From: Dyadobacter pollutisoli
Lineage (GTDB): Bacteria > Bacteroidota > Bacteroidia > Cytophagales > Spirosomataceae
NCBI RefSeq assembly: GCF_026625565.1
Contig: NZ_CP112998.1
Location: 3,536,501 to 3,600,500, forward strand
Direction of reading: 5' to 3'
Length of the DNA: 64,000 bases
Of this stretch, positions 43,577-53,258 are shown one piece after another (within the stretch, counting starts at the first letter, position 1; each line of letters opens with the position of its first letter). The notes under the pieces are model-generated. The model searched no databases, was not told the DNA's origin, and saw nothing but the letters and a program-made list of their open reading frames with translations. The translations under genes and the position numbers were made by a program.

Positions 43577-44512
43577 TTATTGATCGGAGAGCGATAGCGT
43601 AATATGCCACATATCACCTGAATTGGTCACTTTTTCGGTACCCCATATTCCGGGACCTCCATCAGCACGCAGGTATACTCCAAAAACCAGCGTGCTGATT
43701 TTTGAACCTTTGACCAAAATACTACCGCAGGCCGCTCCATTGTCGCAGTTTCCCGAAATGGTAGTTTTAGCATGCAATATTTTCGTTTTCGAATTATCCA
43801 GCACCAGGTCGGCATTGCCCGATAATTTGGTCAGCGCCAGTGATGGTGTTTGCAGTTCAAGCTCGGTAGCAAACCCGAGATGCTGGCTAGCAAAATTGGT
43901 CGTCGCCCCCAACCCTACCAAAGAAATCACAGGATTGTCGACCGGCCTGCTGAACTGCAGTCGAAGCTTGCCATAGTAATACCGGCTTGTGTCCGATTTG
44001 GACGCATTGGTAAGAAGAAGCGGTTTGGCAGACAAAAACACCTGCAGGCCGGGATTCATATACAAATTTACTCCTTTGCCTATCGGGCCATTCGGATGGG
44101 CAGTGAAAACGCTCCTTGTCGTATCTGTGAAATAATAGTTGCTGTTCACAACCGGTAGCGACCTCACCTGAGTGGAAGCTGCACCCGAAGCCGCACCAAA
44201 CGTCATTCCCGTAACATGCTGGGGCACTGTAATGTATGGCTGATCATCAAAGCTGAACGTAACAGATAGTGGTGCCTGCGGTTTCTGAAAATAAATCCCA
44301 TCGTCGGCGCTTCCGTTTTTATTGTGATAAAATGTGAGCGTCTGGGGAATGGATGTGGGACCTTTTGGTACCGGCGGGAGATAGCTGTTATTGACACCAT
44401 CCTGGACAAACTCCAGTGTGTTTTGAGCCAACAGCAGCTCATTTCCAATGAGAAGGAAACAAATGATCAGATACGCAAAATTGCGCAAGCAGTTAAGACA
44501 TAATGTAAGCAT
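43577..44512 (-). CDS. Secreted protein of unknown function
   Basis: The 311-residue product has a hydrophobic N-terminus ending ELLLAQN, then a beta-rich, Asn/Thr/Ser-rich body with MNPGLQVFLSAKP, VISLVGLGATTNF and a C-terminal segment GGPGIWGTEKVTNSGDMWHI that slightly resembles domain ends in CshA-type surface adhesins. I see no sorting tail, although the gene ends shortly after this. It may be a shortened adhesin module, but I do not assign a function. Confidence 0.6.
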   Translation of the reverse strand: MLTLCLNCLRNFAYLIICFLLIGNELLLAQNTLEFVQDGVNNSYLPPVPKGPTSIPQTLTFYHNKNGSADDGIYFQKPQAPLSVTFSFDDQPYITVPQHVTGMTFGAASGAASTQVRSLPVVNSNYYFTDTTRSVFTAHPNGPIGKGVNLYMNPGLQVFLSAKPLLLTNASKSDTSRYYYGKLRLQFSRPVDNPVISLVGLGATTNFASQHLGFATELELQTPSLALTKLSGNADLVLDNSKTKILHAKTTISGNCDNGAACGSILVKGSKISTLVFGVYLRADGGPGIWGTEKVTNSGDMWHITLSLSDQ

Positions 44513-44741
44513 GTGTAAATGATTTAGCTATCGCTGAGAAATTTCTTATAATGCAAGATAACATTTCACCATCAACGTTTCCTGTGACGGCTAGCGATCT
44601 TTTTCAACTTTATTGTTTAGTACAAAAAAATCTCAAATTGTTCCTGTCCAAAAGCAAACTTTGAACTTTTCGCCAATTAACAAATTGATTATTAACTCTA
44701 TATGAAATATACAAAACAATCCGCAACAGTTTAATCACCAA

Positions 44742-47039
44742 TTATTCTTCGGCCTGAAAAACGATTTTTCCGTTTGGTTTACATTTGAGTTCCAGCCAGC
44801 CTTCATCGGAAGCATCTACGGTTACCCCCGAAACGGACACTATTTTCCATTTTTCGAAAGGTTGTTTCAACCGCGTTACTCCTCCTTTCTCAGAAACAAT
44901 TTTCACCTCTTCAATCCGGCCGCCTGCTTTCTTTGCAGTCACTAAAAAAGCTCCTTCTGTTCTCAGTTTTTCAAAGGAAACGTCCTTCCAATCCTCCGGT
45001 ACCGCGGGAAAAACTTCAATAAATCCTGCATAACTCTGCAAAAGCATTTCCTGCAAACCAGCGGCAAACGCAAAATTACCTTCCAGCGTAAAAGGCCTGT
45101 ATGTAAACTTCGACAGCCCGGCTTTCGTCTGGTCGCCATTGACGTGAAAACTGTTCGGTAAGCAAAATGCTTTGGCAAAAACAGAAAGATTATGCGCCGC
45201 GCCGGTACCATCTTTTGCCCGAGCTTTCATATTGGCCAGCCAAGAGTACGAGTATCCGCACCACCAGTCGGGGCCGATTTTTTCGAGTAGGTTAATCGAG
45301 TTTTTAATAATCCTTTGCGACTTTTCGCCATCCTCCCACCGGATCAGGCCCAAGGGATGGATCGCCATCATGTGGGAAAAATGCCTGTGGGATTCGTTAT
45401 AGGCCAATGAAGGCGCAAACATCAGTTCACTGTTTTCAGTGATCGCGTATGCTCCAAATTGAGATAGTACATCATTCCAATGTTCTGCTTCACTGGTCAA
45501 ACCCATTTCCAGGGCAATCTCCGCACCTGCAGTAAAAGCAAATTTCATCAGTGACAGATCATAGTTGGTGTTTTCAGGGAACCAGGCAGTCAGCTTATTG
45601 TCATTGATCTCGGGGCTGGAACTGATCGGTAATTTCCGGTACCCATTTTCATCTTTAACGGTAATTTTTTCCAAAAACAAGCATACCCCATGAAACCAGG
45701 GATACGCCCGGTTTTTGAGGAAATCGCGGTCCATACTATACCGCCACTGCAGATAATAATGTTGTGCAAGCCAGGAGGATACCGTCGGCGACAATGAATA
45801 CTGGATCCAGCCGCCCATTTCGGTACCATCCAGCGTGGTCACGCCGGGGACTGCCAGACCATCCGTCCCGAAGTAAGTTTTGGTATAGCGCTTATAGTTT
45901 GCCAGGTTGGCGTCCAGATGATCAAAATACCCAAGGCCTTCTTCCAGGTGATTTCCACTATAACTTGGCCAGTAGCTGAGCTGCGTGTTCAAATCGTGGT
46001 GATAATCTCCTTTCCACGGCGGAATTCGGCCATTATCTGCCGTCCACACAGCTTGCAACGAGATAGGTGGCGCACCACGCCGGGCAGCGGAGCCAAATTT
46101 GTACTGTTCCAAAAACCATTGCTTTTCGAGGACAGGGTCAGGGACACGAAGCGACGATTGCCCCCAGAATTTGGTCCACCATGCCACATGTGACGCATAG
46201 TCCGGTGCATTGCCGCGCTGCAAAGCCGCCTTGACCAATGCGGTAGACGCCAACATGACCGGTTTGTCGGGATACTGTGAAGAAACGCTCCACACACCTT
46301 CCAAAACCCCTGATTTTGTTGCATTCCAATCAACAGTAACTTCATACCGAAACCCGCCCCATCCTTCCTGCTGATAAACGATCCGGTTTTTTTCCCGGTT
46401 TACCACGCCTTGCTTATACCCAAGTCTGGCCAAATCGTCGCCTACCAGCGAATTGACCGGCCCGCCTTCCGCAATTTTGCCCTGGTATGCCGGTGCGAGC
46501 AGCTCGGGCAGGATCGCCGATCTTATATTTTCAAAGCGGAACCAACCGACGGGTTCCGTAGCATGGACAAATGTTTTGAGTTTCATGCCATCCTCCCATT
46601 CCACCTCGCACACAGCTTTGGCCAATGAAAGATTGACCGATTTCACGGGAGAGGCATTTTTAATGTCAAATTCCAGAGCTGCCGCGGGGATCTTCGAAGG
46701 CGCGGGTTCTTTATCATAAGGTGCATCAAAATACTGCTGGACCGGCGCATAATCTTTCTTTGCAACCTGTTCCTGAACCCATTGGTAGCTAAACTCTTGG
46801 CGATGCAAACCTGCCATCGGCCGCATATCCCAGATATCTGCCCTATCCAGCGAAAAACGGAGCCTTTCACCCCGCTGCCAGACCAGTGCGCCTACCGTAG
46901 CATTACCGAGCGGAATACCTTCGTCCCACGTGGCAGCAAGCCTGGTGTTGTGAAGATCGTGTTTAGGAAGGGGCTGCCCGATGGTCGCAATGCAAAGCAC
47001 CAGGCCGCAAATGAGGGAGAGTATTGTTTTTGTGATCAT
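44742..47039 (-). CDS. GH95-like glycosidase (alpha-L-fucosidase family), secreted
   Basis: I chose the ATG at 47039, which starts a signal peptide; an ATG at 47093 would precede it. The 765-residue product has the GH95 order: an N-terminal beta domain opening WDEGIPLGNATVGALVW, an (alpha/alpha)6 barrel with PWKGDYHHDLNTQLSYWP and FTLEGNFAFAAGLQEMLLQS, and a C-terminal beta region with EVFPAVPEDWKDVSF. GH95 enzymes remove alpha-1,2-fucose or alpha-galactose from glycans. The FTLEGNFAFAAG signature deviates from the usual DGNFGGTAG, so the substrate is open. Confidence 0.82.
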   Translation of the reverse strand: MITKTILSLICGLVLCIATIGQPLPKHDLHNTRLAATWDEGIPLGNATVGALVWQRGERLRFSLDRADIWDMRPMAGLHRQEFSYQWVQEQVAKKDYAPVQQYFDAPYDKEPAPSKIPAAALEFDIKNASPVKSVNLSLAKAVCEVEWEDGMKLKTFVHATEPVGWFRFENIRSAILPELLAPAYQGKIAEGGPVNSLVGDDLARLGYKQGVVNREKNRIVYQQEGWGGFRYEVTVDWNATKSGVLEGVWSVSSQYPDKPVMLASTALVKAALQRGNAPDYASHVAWWTKFWGQSSLRVPDPVLEKQWFLEQYKFGSAARRGAPPISLQAVWTADNGRIPPWKGDYHHDLNTQLSYWPSYSGNHLEEGLGYFDHLDANLANYKRYTKTYFGTDGLAVPGVTTLDGTEMGGWIQYSLSPTVSSWLAQHYYLQWRYSMDRDFLKNRAYPWFHGVCLFLEKITVKDENGYRKLPISSSPEINDNKLTAWFPENTNYDLSLMKFAFTAGAEIALEMGLTSEAEHWNDVLSQFGAYAITENSELMFAPSLAYNESHRHFSHMMAIHPLGLIRWEDGEKSQRIIKNSINLLEKIGPDWWCGYSYSWLANMKARAKDGTGAAHNLSVFAKAFCLPNSFHVNGDQTKAGLSKFTYRPFTLEGNFAFAAGLQEMLLQSYAGFIEVFPAVPEDWKDVSFEKLRTEGAFLVTAKKAGGRIEEVKIVSEKGGVTRLKQPFEKWKIVSVSGVTVDASDEGWLELKCKPNGKIVFQAEE

Positions 47040-47243
47040 TTTTAAAAATACAAAATCTCCCTCCGCTGAGAAAATCTTATTTCCTGGCGCCATCCGCTGA
47101 TTGCCCGGTCAGCATGCTATTGCTCTTATTCTGCGACATAATGCTGTTAGTTATCATTCATTTTATTATTAGACGGAACCGATCAGCACAGGTCACAAAA
47201 TTTTTCAAGAAATATTTCTTTCAACAAAAATCAGATATCACAG

Positions 47244-48872
47244 CTATTCCGCCTCAGCCCTGAACCAGCGGTAGCCGTATGCTTCCAAAGTGATGGTATG
47301 CCTCCCCTTTTCATCCAACACGCTTTCGATATTATTCATCAGGTCAATAAGGCGGCGTGTACCTGCCTGCTTTTCGGGAACGACAAGTTCTGTTGATTTT
47401 TCTCCGAAATTATGCCAGATCAGCAACGACCTGGCTTTCCAGGTATACCGCATGCCCAGTATTTGATCCAATCCTGTATCAATTATTTCCCAAGCCCCGC
47501 AACCAATTTCGGGACATTCTTTGCGGATACGGATGAGTGCCGTCATCCAGTTCAGGAGCGATGTCTGGTCGCGTCGCTGGCGATCCACATTCACATGCTC
47601 GTAGGCATAGTATCCATCTTCAACCACCGGGTTAATGAGGTTGTTTCCTCTTGAAAATCCCCCGTTTTTCTCGCCCGACCATTGCATTGGCGTCCGCACC
47701 GCCTCCCTTTCGACTAGTGCCAGGTTATCGCCCATTCCGATCTCGTCGCCATAACGAATAACGGGTGTACCAGGAAACGAAAACATGAGGCTGTATGCCA
47801 GCTCAGTTTGCTGCCTGTTGCCCAGCATTGGCGACAGCCGCCGCCGGATCCCGCGGTTGTAAAGTTGCATGTTTTTGTCCGGACCAAATCTTTCAAAAAC
47901 CTTTTGCCGCTCTTCCTCGGTTAATCTGCCGAGATCCAGCTCATCATGATTACGTAGAAAAAAAGCCCATTGACTGCCTGGGGCAATATCCTTGGTAGCT
48001 TTCAATGCCTTGATCAGCGGCTTTGTGTCGGCGGTGGCGAGTGCGTAAAACGTGTACTGGTTCACATAAAAATTGAACATCATATGAATCCCATCGCCCT
48101 CGCTCCCAAAGTACTTCTTACTTTCGGCAGGCAGCACATTGGCCTCCCCCAAAAGCACCGCATCTCCTCTTCGCCATTGCAAAAAACGCCTCATTTCTTT
48201 GAGATAATCAAAATGAAGCGGTAATGGTTTTTTGCCCATTGCAGGGGATTCGAGGATAAACGGCACGGCGTCTACCCGAAATCCGGCAATACCCAGTTCC
48301 AGCCAGTAGCCCATAATGCGGTTTATTTCTTCCCTTACCTCAGGATTATCGGTATTGAGGTCGGGCTGAAATTCGTAAAACCGGTGAAAGTAGTAGCTTT
48401 TGGTTTTCTTGTCGAGCGTCCATGTAGCCTTTTGAACGCCGGGAAAAACCATTCCCTGATTCCAGTCCGAAGGTCTTTTATCCGACCACACATACCAGTT
48501 GCGCTTGTGATTGTCTTTGGAAGATCTTGCCTCTTTAAACCAGCGATGCTCGTCCGAAGTATGGTTGACGACAAGATCAATGATGACCTTGATCCCTAGT
48601 TTTCTGGCTTTATGGATAAAATCTACAAAATCACCACTCGAACCATGACGTGGGTCGACACCATAAAAATCACTGATATCATACCCGTTGTCGCGATTGG
48701 GTGTGGGTTGGAAAGGAGCCAGCCAAATGGTGTCCAGGCCTAATGCATGTAAATAATCCAGCCGGTTACAAAGTCCTTCAAAATCGCCCGTTCCATCATT
48801 GTTACCATCCATAAACGTTTCCAGGTCAAGACTATAAATGACCGTATTCTTGTACCAAAGCTCCTCCATCAT
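47244..48872 (-). CDS. GH13 alpha-glucosyl enzyme, trehalose-synthase-like
   Basis: The 542-residue cytoplasmic protein has GH13 regions in order: DLVVNHTSDEHRWF, GFRVDAVPF (nucleophile near residue 200), LLGEANV (acid near 242) and FLRNHDELDLGR (near 308). Its start ELWYKNTVIYSLDLETF and GDFEGLCNRLDYLHALGLD, quoted in parts, match the N-domain of maltose/trehalose interconverting enzymes (TreS) and related transglucosidases. No C-terminal maltokinase is fused. It has no signal peptide, so it acts on intracellular maltose or trehalose. Confidence 0.85.
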   Translation of the reverse strand: MMEELWYKNTVIYSLDLETFMDGNNDGTGDFEGLCNRLDYLHALGLDTIWLAPFQPTPNRDNGYDISDFYGVDPRHGSSGDFVDFIHKARKLGIKVIIDLVVNHTSDEHRWFKEARSSKDNHKRNWYVWSDKRPSDWNQGMVFPGVQKATWTLDKKTKSYYFHRFYEFQPDLNTDNPEVREEINRIMGYWLELGIAGFRVDAVPFILESPAMGKKPLPLHFDYLKEMRRFLQWRRGDAVLLGEANVLPAESKKYFGSEGDGIHMMFNFYVNQYTFYALATADTKPLIKALKATKDIAPGSQWAFFLRNHDELDLGRLTEEERQKVFERFGPDKNMQLYNRGIRRRLSPMLGNRQQTELAYSLMFSFPGTPVIRYGDEIGMGDNLALVEREAVRTPMQWSGEKNGGFSRGNNLINPVVEDGYYAYEHVNVDRQRRDQTSLLNWMTALIRIRKECPEIGCGAWEIIDTGLDQILGMRYTWKARSLLIWHNFGEKSTELVVPEKQAGTRRLIDLMNNIESVLDEKGRHTITLEAYGYRWFRAEAE

Positions 48873-49069
48873 AAGTTAGTGCCGTTTGTTTTCAGCAGAG
48901 CATAAAAAACCAATGCCATTGAGTTGCGGTTTGGGGGATTGACTATGGTCGGCGGTCAACTGTGTAAAAAGCACGACAATGCAGCGAGAAGTACGATAGA
49001 ACTTTCGCATATTTGAGAGTTGTCGGCGAGGGTATTCGTTGGCAATCAATAAACCTAAAAAATCGGCAA

Positions 49070-49594
49070 ATGAAAAAGAGAATATTGATCACCCTCACCC
49101 TTATCGCCACATTCGCACTCGGGTTCGCATCCAGATCTCTGATGTCAGATTCTTATGGCGAACAACCATTGAAAAAGGTAACAGGCATTGGCGGTATCTT
49201 TTTCAAATGCAAGGACCCCAAAAAAGTCAGAGAATGGTATAAAACCCATCTTGGCTTAAATACTAACGCATATGGGGCGGTTTTTGAATGGAGACAAGGT
49301 GCCGATACAACAAAAAAAGGCTTTACCCAATGGAGCCCGTTCAATGAAAAAACGAAATACTTTGAGCCCTCAACGAAAGACTTTATGATCAATTATAGGG
49401 TTGAAAATCTGGAATCACTTATTGATCAGCTTAGAAAAGACAGTGTAACAATCGTGGACAAAGTTGAAACGGCTGAGTATGGAAAGTTCATTCATATCAT
49501 GGATATAGAAGGCAATAAAATTGAACTATGGGAGCCGAATGATGTGGAATTTGAAAAGCTTGGTGTGAAAATTGGGGCTAGGACGACGAAATAG
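49070..49594 (+). CDS. VOC-superfamily protein with N-terminal membrane anchor
   Basis: I chose the ATG at 49070 over a TTG at 49013. The 174-residue product has a signal/anchor (KKRILITLTLIATFALGFA) then a VOC fold, GGIFFKCKDPKKVREWYKTH and HIMDIEGNKIELWEP, as in glyoxalase/bleomycin-resistance-like proteins. Such proteins are usually cytoplasmic; an exported one is less common. Metal ligands (H and E near the C-terminus) are present. No clear partner genes. Confidence 0.75.
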   Translation: MKKRILITLTLIATFALGFASRSLMSDSYGEQPLKKVTGIGGIFFKCKDPKKVREWYKTHLGLNTNAYGAVFEWRQGADTTKKGFTQWSPFNEKTKYFEPSTKDFMINYRVENLESLIDQLRKDSVTIVDKVETAEYGKFIHIMDIEGNKIELWEPNDVEFEKLGVKIGARTTK

Positions 49595-49749
49595 AAAGAC
49601 AAAACGAAAATTACATTATCGTGATTTACAGCAGCTTGAATGTAACACAGAACCAAACCTTGGAATATTGGGGCCAATTAGCTAGAATTGTGCTAATCCA
49701 CGAAAGGTGCGTCAATTAACAAGTTGCCTGCTATACCAACCGACCCTGA

Positions 49750-50472
49750 ATGACAGATATTGAAGATATACTTGCAAACATTGCTCACAGGCCTTTCAAA
49801 CTTCCAGTTGGACAATGGAAATATTATCAGGAATGGAATAATGCTTTGTTTCTTCACTGGACAATCCCATTTGAAATTTTACAGAAATGCGTTCCTGAAA
49901 AATTTAATATTGACACTTTTGACGGCAAGTGCTATGTTTCGTTGGTTGCTTTTACAATGCAAAAAATTAGACCAAAATACTTACCTTCAATTTCTTTCCT
50001 TTCAGACTTTGAGGAAATAAATTTGCGAACGTACATTAACAACGACAACAAAAAGGGTGTTTATTTTTTGAACATTGAAGCTGAAAAATTACTTTCAACT
50101 TTTATAGCAAAATTTTTATCAGGACTTCCCTACGAGAAATCAAATATCAAACGGACAGACAAAAAATACACATCAACAAATTCTAAAAAGGGCTTTCATC
50201 TTGACACAGAATTTGAAATTAAACAAGAACTGAAATACAAAACCGAGTTGGATAAATGGCTAACTGAACGGTATTGTTTATTCCTTAATCAAGAAAACGA
50301 ATTTTATTGTTATGACATTCACCATAAAGAATGGAAAATTAAAGCTGTTGCCATAAAACAACTAAAATTGAGTTACAAAATTGGCAACATAAATTTGTCT
50401 GACAAACAACCAAGCTTAATGCATTATTCAGACGGCGTAAAAGTACTAGCGTGGCGGCGACGGAAAGCGTAG
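49750..50472 (+). CDS. DUF2071 (YqjF-like) protein
   Basis: The 240-residue protein shows the YqjF/DUF2071 pattern: PFKLPVGQWKYYQEWNNALF, then LHWTIPFEILQKCVP, DGKCYVSLVAFTM, INLRTYIN and GVYFLNIEAEK, with a closing YSDGVKVLAWRR. The family's function is unknown; it is probably a small-ligand-binding fold. The gene is AT-rich with many AAA/AAT codons, unlike the GC-richer flanking genes, which suggests recent acquisition. Confidence 0.82.
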   Translation: MTDIEDILANIAHRPFKLPVGQWKYYQEWNNALFLHWTIPFEILQKCVPEKFNIDTFDGKCYVSLVAFTMQKIRPKYLPSISFLSDFEEINLRTYINNDNKKGVYFLNIEAEKLLSTFIAKFLSGLPYEKSNIKRTDKKYTSTNSKKGFHLDTEFEIKQELKYKTELDKWLTERYCLFLNQENEFYCYDIHHKEWKIKAVAIKQLKLSYKIGNINLSDKQPSLMHYSDGVKVLAWRRRKA

Positions 50473-50633
50473 AAAAGTACAGCAAGCCACATCATACTGG
50501 CATTACGTAGCTGACGAAAATAGGATCAACTTTTGCAACACTATTCGACTTTTGTTCTGTATTCGACTCACGAAATTCTATTGCCACCAAAACGTGAATG
50601 CTTTAACGGAGTAAGCCATCTTAATACAACACA

Positions 50634-51377
50634 ATGCTGACAGAAATTATTGATAAATCATATGAACTTTTTGCAAAGTACATGCCGACAAGACCGTTGG
50701 ACATTTGCACTGACTGTTGCATGACACCTGAAAAAGAATTCAAATTAGCTAGCTTACCAGTTAGACAAATCCCAAAAAATCTCTTGGCTGAATACAATGA
50801 CGGTGCTAAACCTGAAAAGACAAGGATTGAGGAAGTTAAGCATTTCCTTCCAAGGTATTTTGACCTGTTAGGACAATTTGAATTCCCAACACACTCAACA
50901 GAGTTATCATTTTCAAGACTTACACCGTTTGATAAGATTGAGTGGACAAAAGACGAGTTAGAATTACTAAATCAATTTTCGGTAGAGTATTTCAAACATT
51001 GTCTTTCCATTTATCCGCTACCCTGTTTTAACGACCGAATAGATACTATTTTGATAATGCTTTGGAAAGCTGGTTTTAATATTGGCGACTTGCTGACAAT
51101 ATGGGAAAACGAAAATACAAAAGAAAGTACTTTGCATTTTCGTGACTTAAACTTTCACGGATTCGATCAATACAACCATCCAAAACTTTCCAGTGCATTT
51201 GGCGGCAAAGAATTAGCGGATATCTTATTGATTTGGCTTGACACTGAAACGGTAAAACAAACTTTCGCAGCTACCATTGAACAACTAATAATTGAAAATA
51301 AATACTTGGCGGACACGGACATCAATGAACTAAACTTATTGTATGACATCATTCGGACGAAGAAAAATGGCTCATAA
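50634..51377 (+). CDS. Hypothetical protein, AT-rich
   Basis: The 247-residue soluble protein opens with a conserved-looking Cys region, LDICTDCCMTPEKEF (residues 22-36), followed by helical sequence with many Leu/Glu and a late FGGKELADILLIWLD. No signal, membrane segment or catalytic motif is evident. I do not recognise the family, but it resembles short cassette-type proteins. Its stop is immediately followed by CTCATAACAGCGGTTTGGCA, a possible cassette boundary. Confidence 0.65.
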   Translation: MLTEIIDKSYELFAKYMPTRPLDICTDCCMTPEKEFKLASLPVRQIPKNLLAEYNDGAKPEKTRIEEVKHFLPRYFDLLGQFEFPTHSTELSFSRLTPFDKIEWTKDELELLNQFSVEYFKHCLSIYPLPCFNDRIDTILIMLWKAGFNIGDLLTIWENENTKESTLHFRDLNFHGFDQYNHPKLSSAFGGKELADILLIWLDTETVKQTFAATIEQLIIENKYLADTDINELNLLYDIIRTKKNGS

Positions 51378-51626
51378 CAGCGGTTTGGCAACAAGCGTGA
51401 TTTCGTGCTCCGAAGACTGTTTTGTTTTGAGCATTAACATTTCAAAAATCCCGCCATCGCAAACCCTCGAACCGTCAGCGGCCATTTTGAGAATTACACA
51501 CTCCGAACCAACAAGAAACGATTTATGGCCTAGTTCGGAGAAACAATCATACTTCCTTGCCTCTTAAATGCACAAATCTCCCAAAACCAAAAATAAATAA
51601 CCCACCACACTAAAACCCACACACAA

Positions 51627-52478
51627 ATGAAAACCACCCTCTCCCACCTCCCCGACGACAAGCAGGAAGAACTACAAACACTCACCAAGATCATTATCGA
51701 AAAAGTCCCCGCCGAAATGGTCATCCTTTTTGGCAGCCACGCGCGTGGTGATTGGGTGGAAGATTTTCAGGAGAACACTGAATATGTAAGCGACTATGAT
51801 ATTCTCGTCATCACCAAAGACAGGAAATCGGCAAAGGACGGCGAAAAGTGGTGGGACCTGAGCAAGAAATTAAACGGTAATGAAGAAAACACCAGAACCA
51901 CCATCATTCAACATAGTATTGGGTTTGTAAATGATAAGATCGAACGGAACGAATATTTTTTTGTCGATATTTTAAGAGAAGGTATTATGCTTTTTGATTC
52001 GGGAAAATTTAAATTATCCGAGCCCAAAGATATGAATCCCGAGGAAAGACAGAAAAAAGCAAAAGATCAGTTTGAGCCTTGGTTTAGTTCTGCGAATGAG
52101 TTCCTGGATATAGACGCAGATTTGGCAAAAAGCCATTTTAAAAAAGCAGCTTTCCTGCTTCATCAAGCAACAGAAAGATATTATGCCGCCATTCTCCTCG
52201 TTTTCACCGACTATAAACCCAAAATTCACGACATAGAGAAATTAGGGAATCAGGTTGAAAAACTTCATTCCGCTTTTGGAACGGTTTTTCCGAAAAATAC
52301 ACCGGAAGAAAAGCGACTGTTTGAACTCTTGCAAAAGGCATACATCGATTCGAGATATAATATGAACTACAAAATCGAAAAAGCCGAATTAGAATATTTA
52401 TCCGAACGTGTAAAACTGCTAAAAGACCTGACAGAACGGATTTGTAATGAGCGGATTGCGCAATTTGGTGCCGATTGA
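51627..52478 (+). CDS. Nucleotidyltransferase-HEPN fusion protein
   Basis: The 283-residue protein joins a pol-beta-type minimal nucleotidyltransferase, LFGSHARGDW (34-43) with DYDILVI (D56/D58), to a C-terminal HEPN helical domain with HQATERYYAAILLVF and DSRYNMNYKIEK. The Arg of the HEPN RX4-6H motif is visible but the His is replaced, so RNase activity may be absent. Separate MNT and HEPN genes form toxin-antitoxin pairs; in this fused form the role is not known. It overlaps the next gene only if an earlier start is used. Confidence 0.82.
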   Translation: MKTTLSHLPDDKQEELQTLTKIIIEKVPAEMVILFGSHARGDWVEDFQENTEYVSDYDILVITKDRKSAKDGEKWWDLSKKLNGNEENTRTTIIQHSIGFVNDKIERNEYFFVDILREGIMLFDSGKFKLSEPKDMNPEERQKKAKDQFEPWFSSANEFLDIDADLAKSHFKKAAFLLHQATERYYAAILLVFTDYKPKIHDIEKLGNQVEKLHSAFGTVFPKNTPEEKRLFELLQKAYIDSRYNMNYKIEKAELEYLSERVKLLKDLTERICNERIAQFGAD

Positions 52479-52506
52479 AAAGTTATCAAAACGCCTAGAC
52501 AAACAA

Positions 52507-52821
52507 ATGATTACAGGTGAGAAATTTACGGAATTGGCCCTTTCTTTTGCGGGGACAGCACAAAAACCACATTTCGAAAGAATTGGCTTTAATGTGATCG
52601 GCAAAAGAATGTTCGCTACTTATTTAGCCAAAAATAACACGGCCAATATCTTCTTAACGCCCAACGAGCAAGCCATATTCTGTGAAATGGACCCCGAGAA
52701 CATTTATCCGATTCCAAACAAATGGGGTGAAAAAGGTGCTACAACATTTGACCTGAATAAAGTGCCAAAAGAATTTGTATTGGAAGCCCTTCTTTCTGCG
52801 TATAATGATGTAAGAAAATGA
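52507..52821 (+). CDS. MmcQ/YjbR-family protein
   Basis: I chose the ATG at 52507; an ATG at 52447 lies inside the previous gene. The 104-residue product has the family layout: FTELALSFAGTAQKPHFERIGFNV, quoted to KPHFERIGF, then GKRMFATY, and an end resembling ...EFVLEALLSAYNDVRK. The family has a double-stranded-beta-helix-like DNA-binding-type fold, with no certain function. It lies 28 bp after the nucleotidyltransferase-HEPN stop and may be co-transcribed with it. Confidence 0.8.
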   Translation: MITGEKFTELALSFAGTAQKPHFERIGFNVIGKRMFATYLAKNNTANIFLTPNEQAIFCEMDPENIYPIPNKWGEKGATTFDLNKVPKEFVLEALLSAYNDVRK

Positions 52822-52844
52822 CATTGACCTGAAAACTGCTTAGT

Positions 52845-53258
52845 ATGCTTTTAAAGTTTATATTTTCAATATTGTTTACATGTCTTTTCACTCTGACATA
52901 CGGTCAAGAATCCTTAATTGGAAATTGGCGGCGTGTTAATCCAAACATCAAGGATCAAGACCTAACAAGTAAACAACCTCAATGGAACGACCTCCAAATT
53001 AACGCAGATTCGACATTTCATATTGAAGGAAATTCTTCAACAGCGAATTCGACAATATCTGGTTGGCATAGCGGTAATGAGTATAATGGTACCTGGGAAC
53101 AGCGGGACAATAATGGGCTGCTTCTGTGGTTAGATCGCAAGGAGGATAGAATGTTTTTACCGTTTATAATTATTAAACTTACCAAAGACAAGCTTGTTCT
53201 AAGAATGACTCTTTTTATGGACGACAAAAAGAAGGACTTCATTTACTTACGTATCTGA
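52845..53258 (+). CDS. Small secreted lipocalin-like protein
   Basis: The 137-residue protein has a signal peptide ending TYGQ, then ESLIGNWRRVNPN and a set of predicted strands ending in IIKLTKDKLVLRM, similar in outline to lipocalin-like domains common in Bacteroidota. No lipobox was found. Its function is unknown. It is the last gene of the AT-rich island and is followed by a 20-bp imperfect palindrome. Confidence 0.65.
   Translation: MLLKFIFSILFTCLFTLTYGQESLIGNWRRVNPNIKDQDLTSKQPQWNDLQINADSTFHIEGNSSTANSTISGWHSGNEYNGTWEQRDNNGLLLWLDRKEDRMFLPFIIIKLTKDKLVLRMTLFMDDKKKDFIYLRI

Noticed and set aside
47207..47220. Palindrome AAGAAATATTTCTT upstream of the GH95-like gene as an operator
   Set aside because: A/T-only palindromes of this length occur by chance in AT-rich spacers, and no adjacent regulator gene points to it.
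51627..52478. Calling the nucleotidyltransferase-HEPN gene an abortive-infection system
   Set aside because: The domains are fused rather than paired, the HEPN His is missing, and no second defence gene accompanies it.
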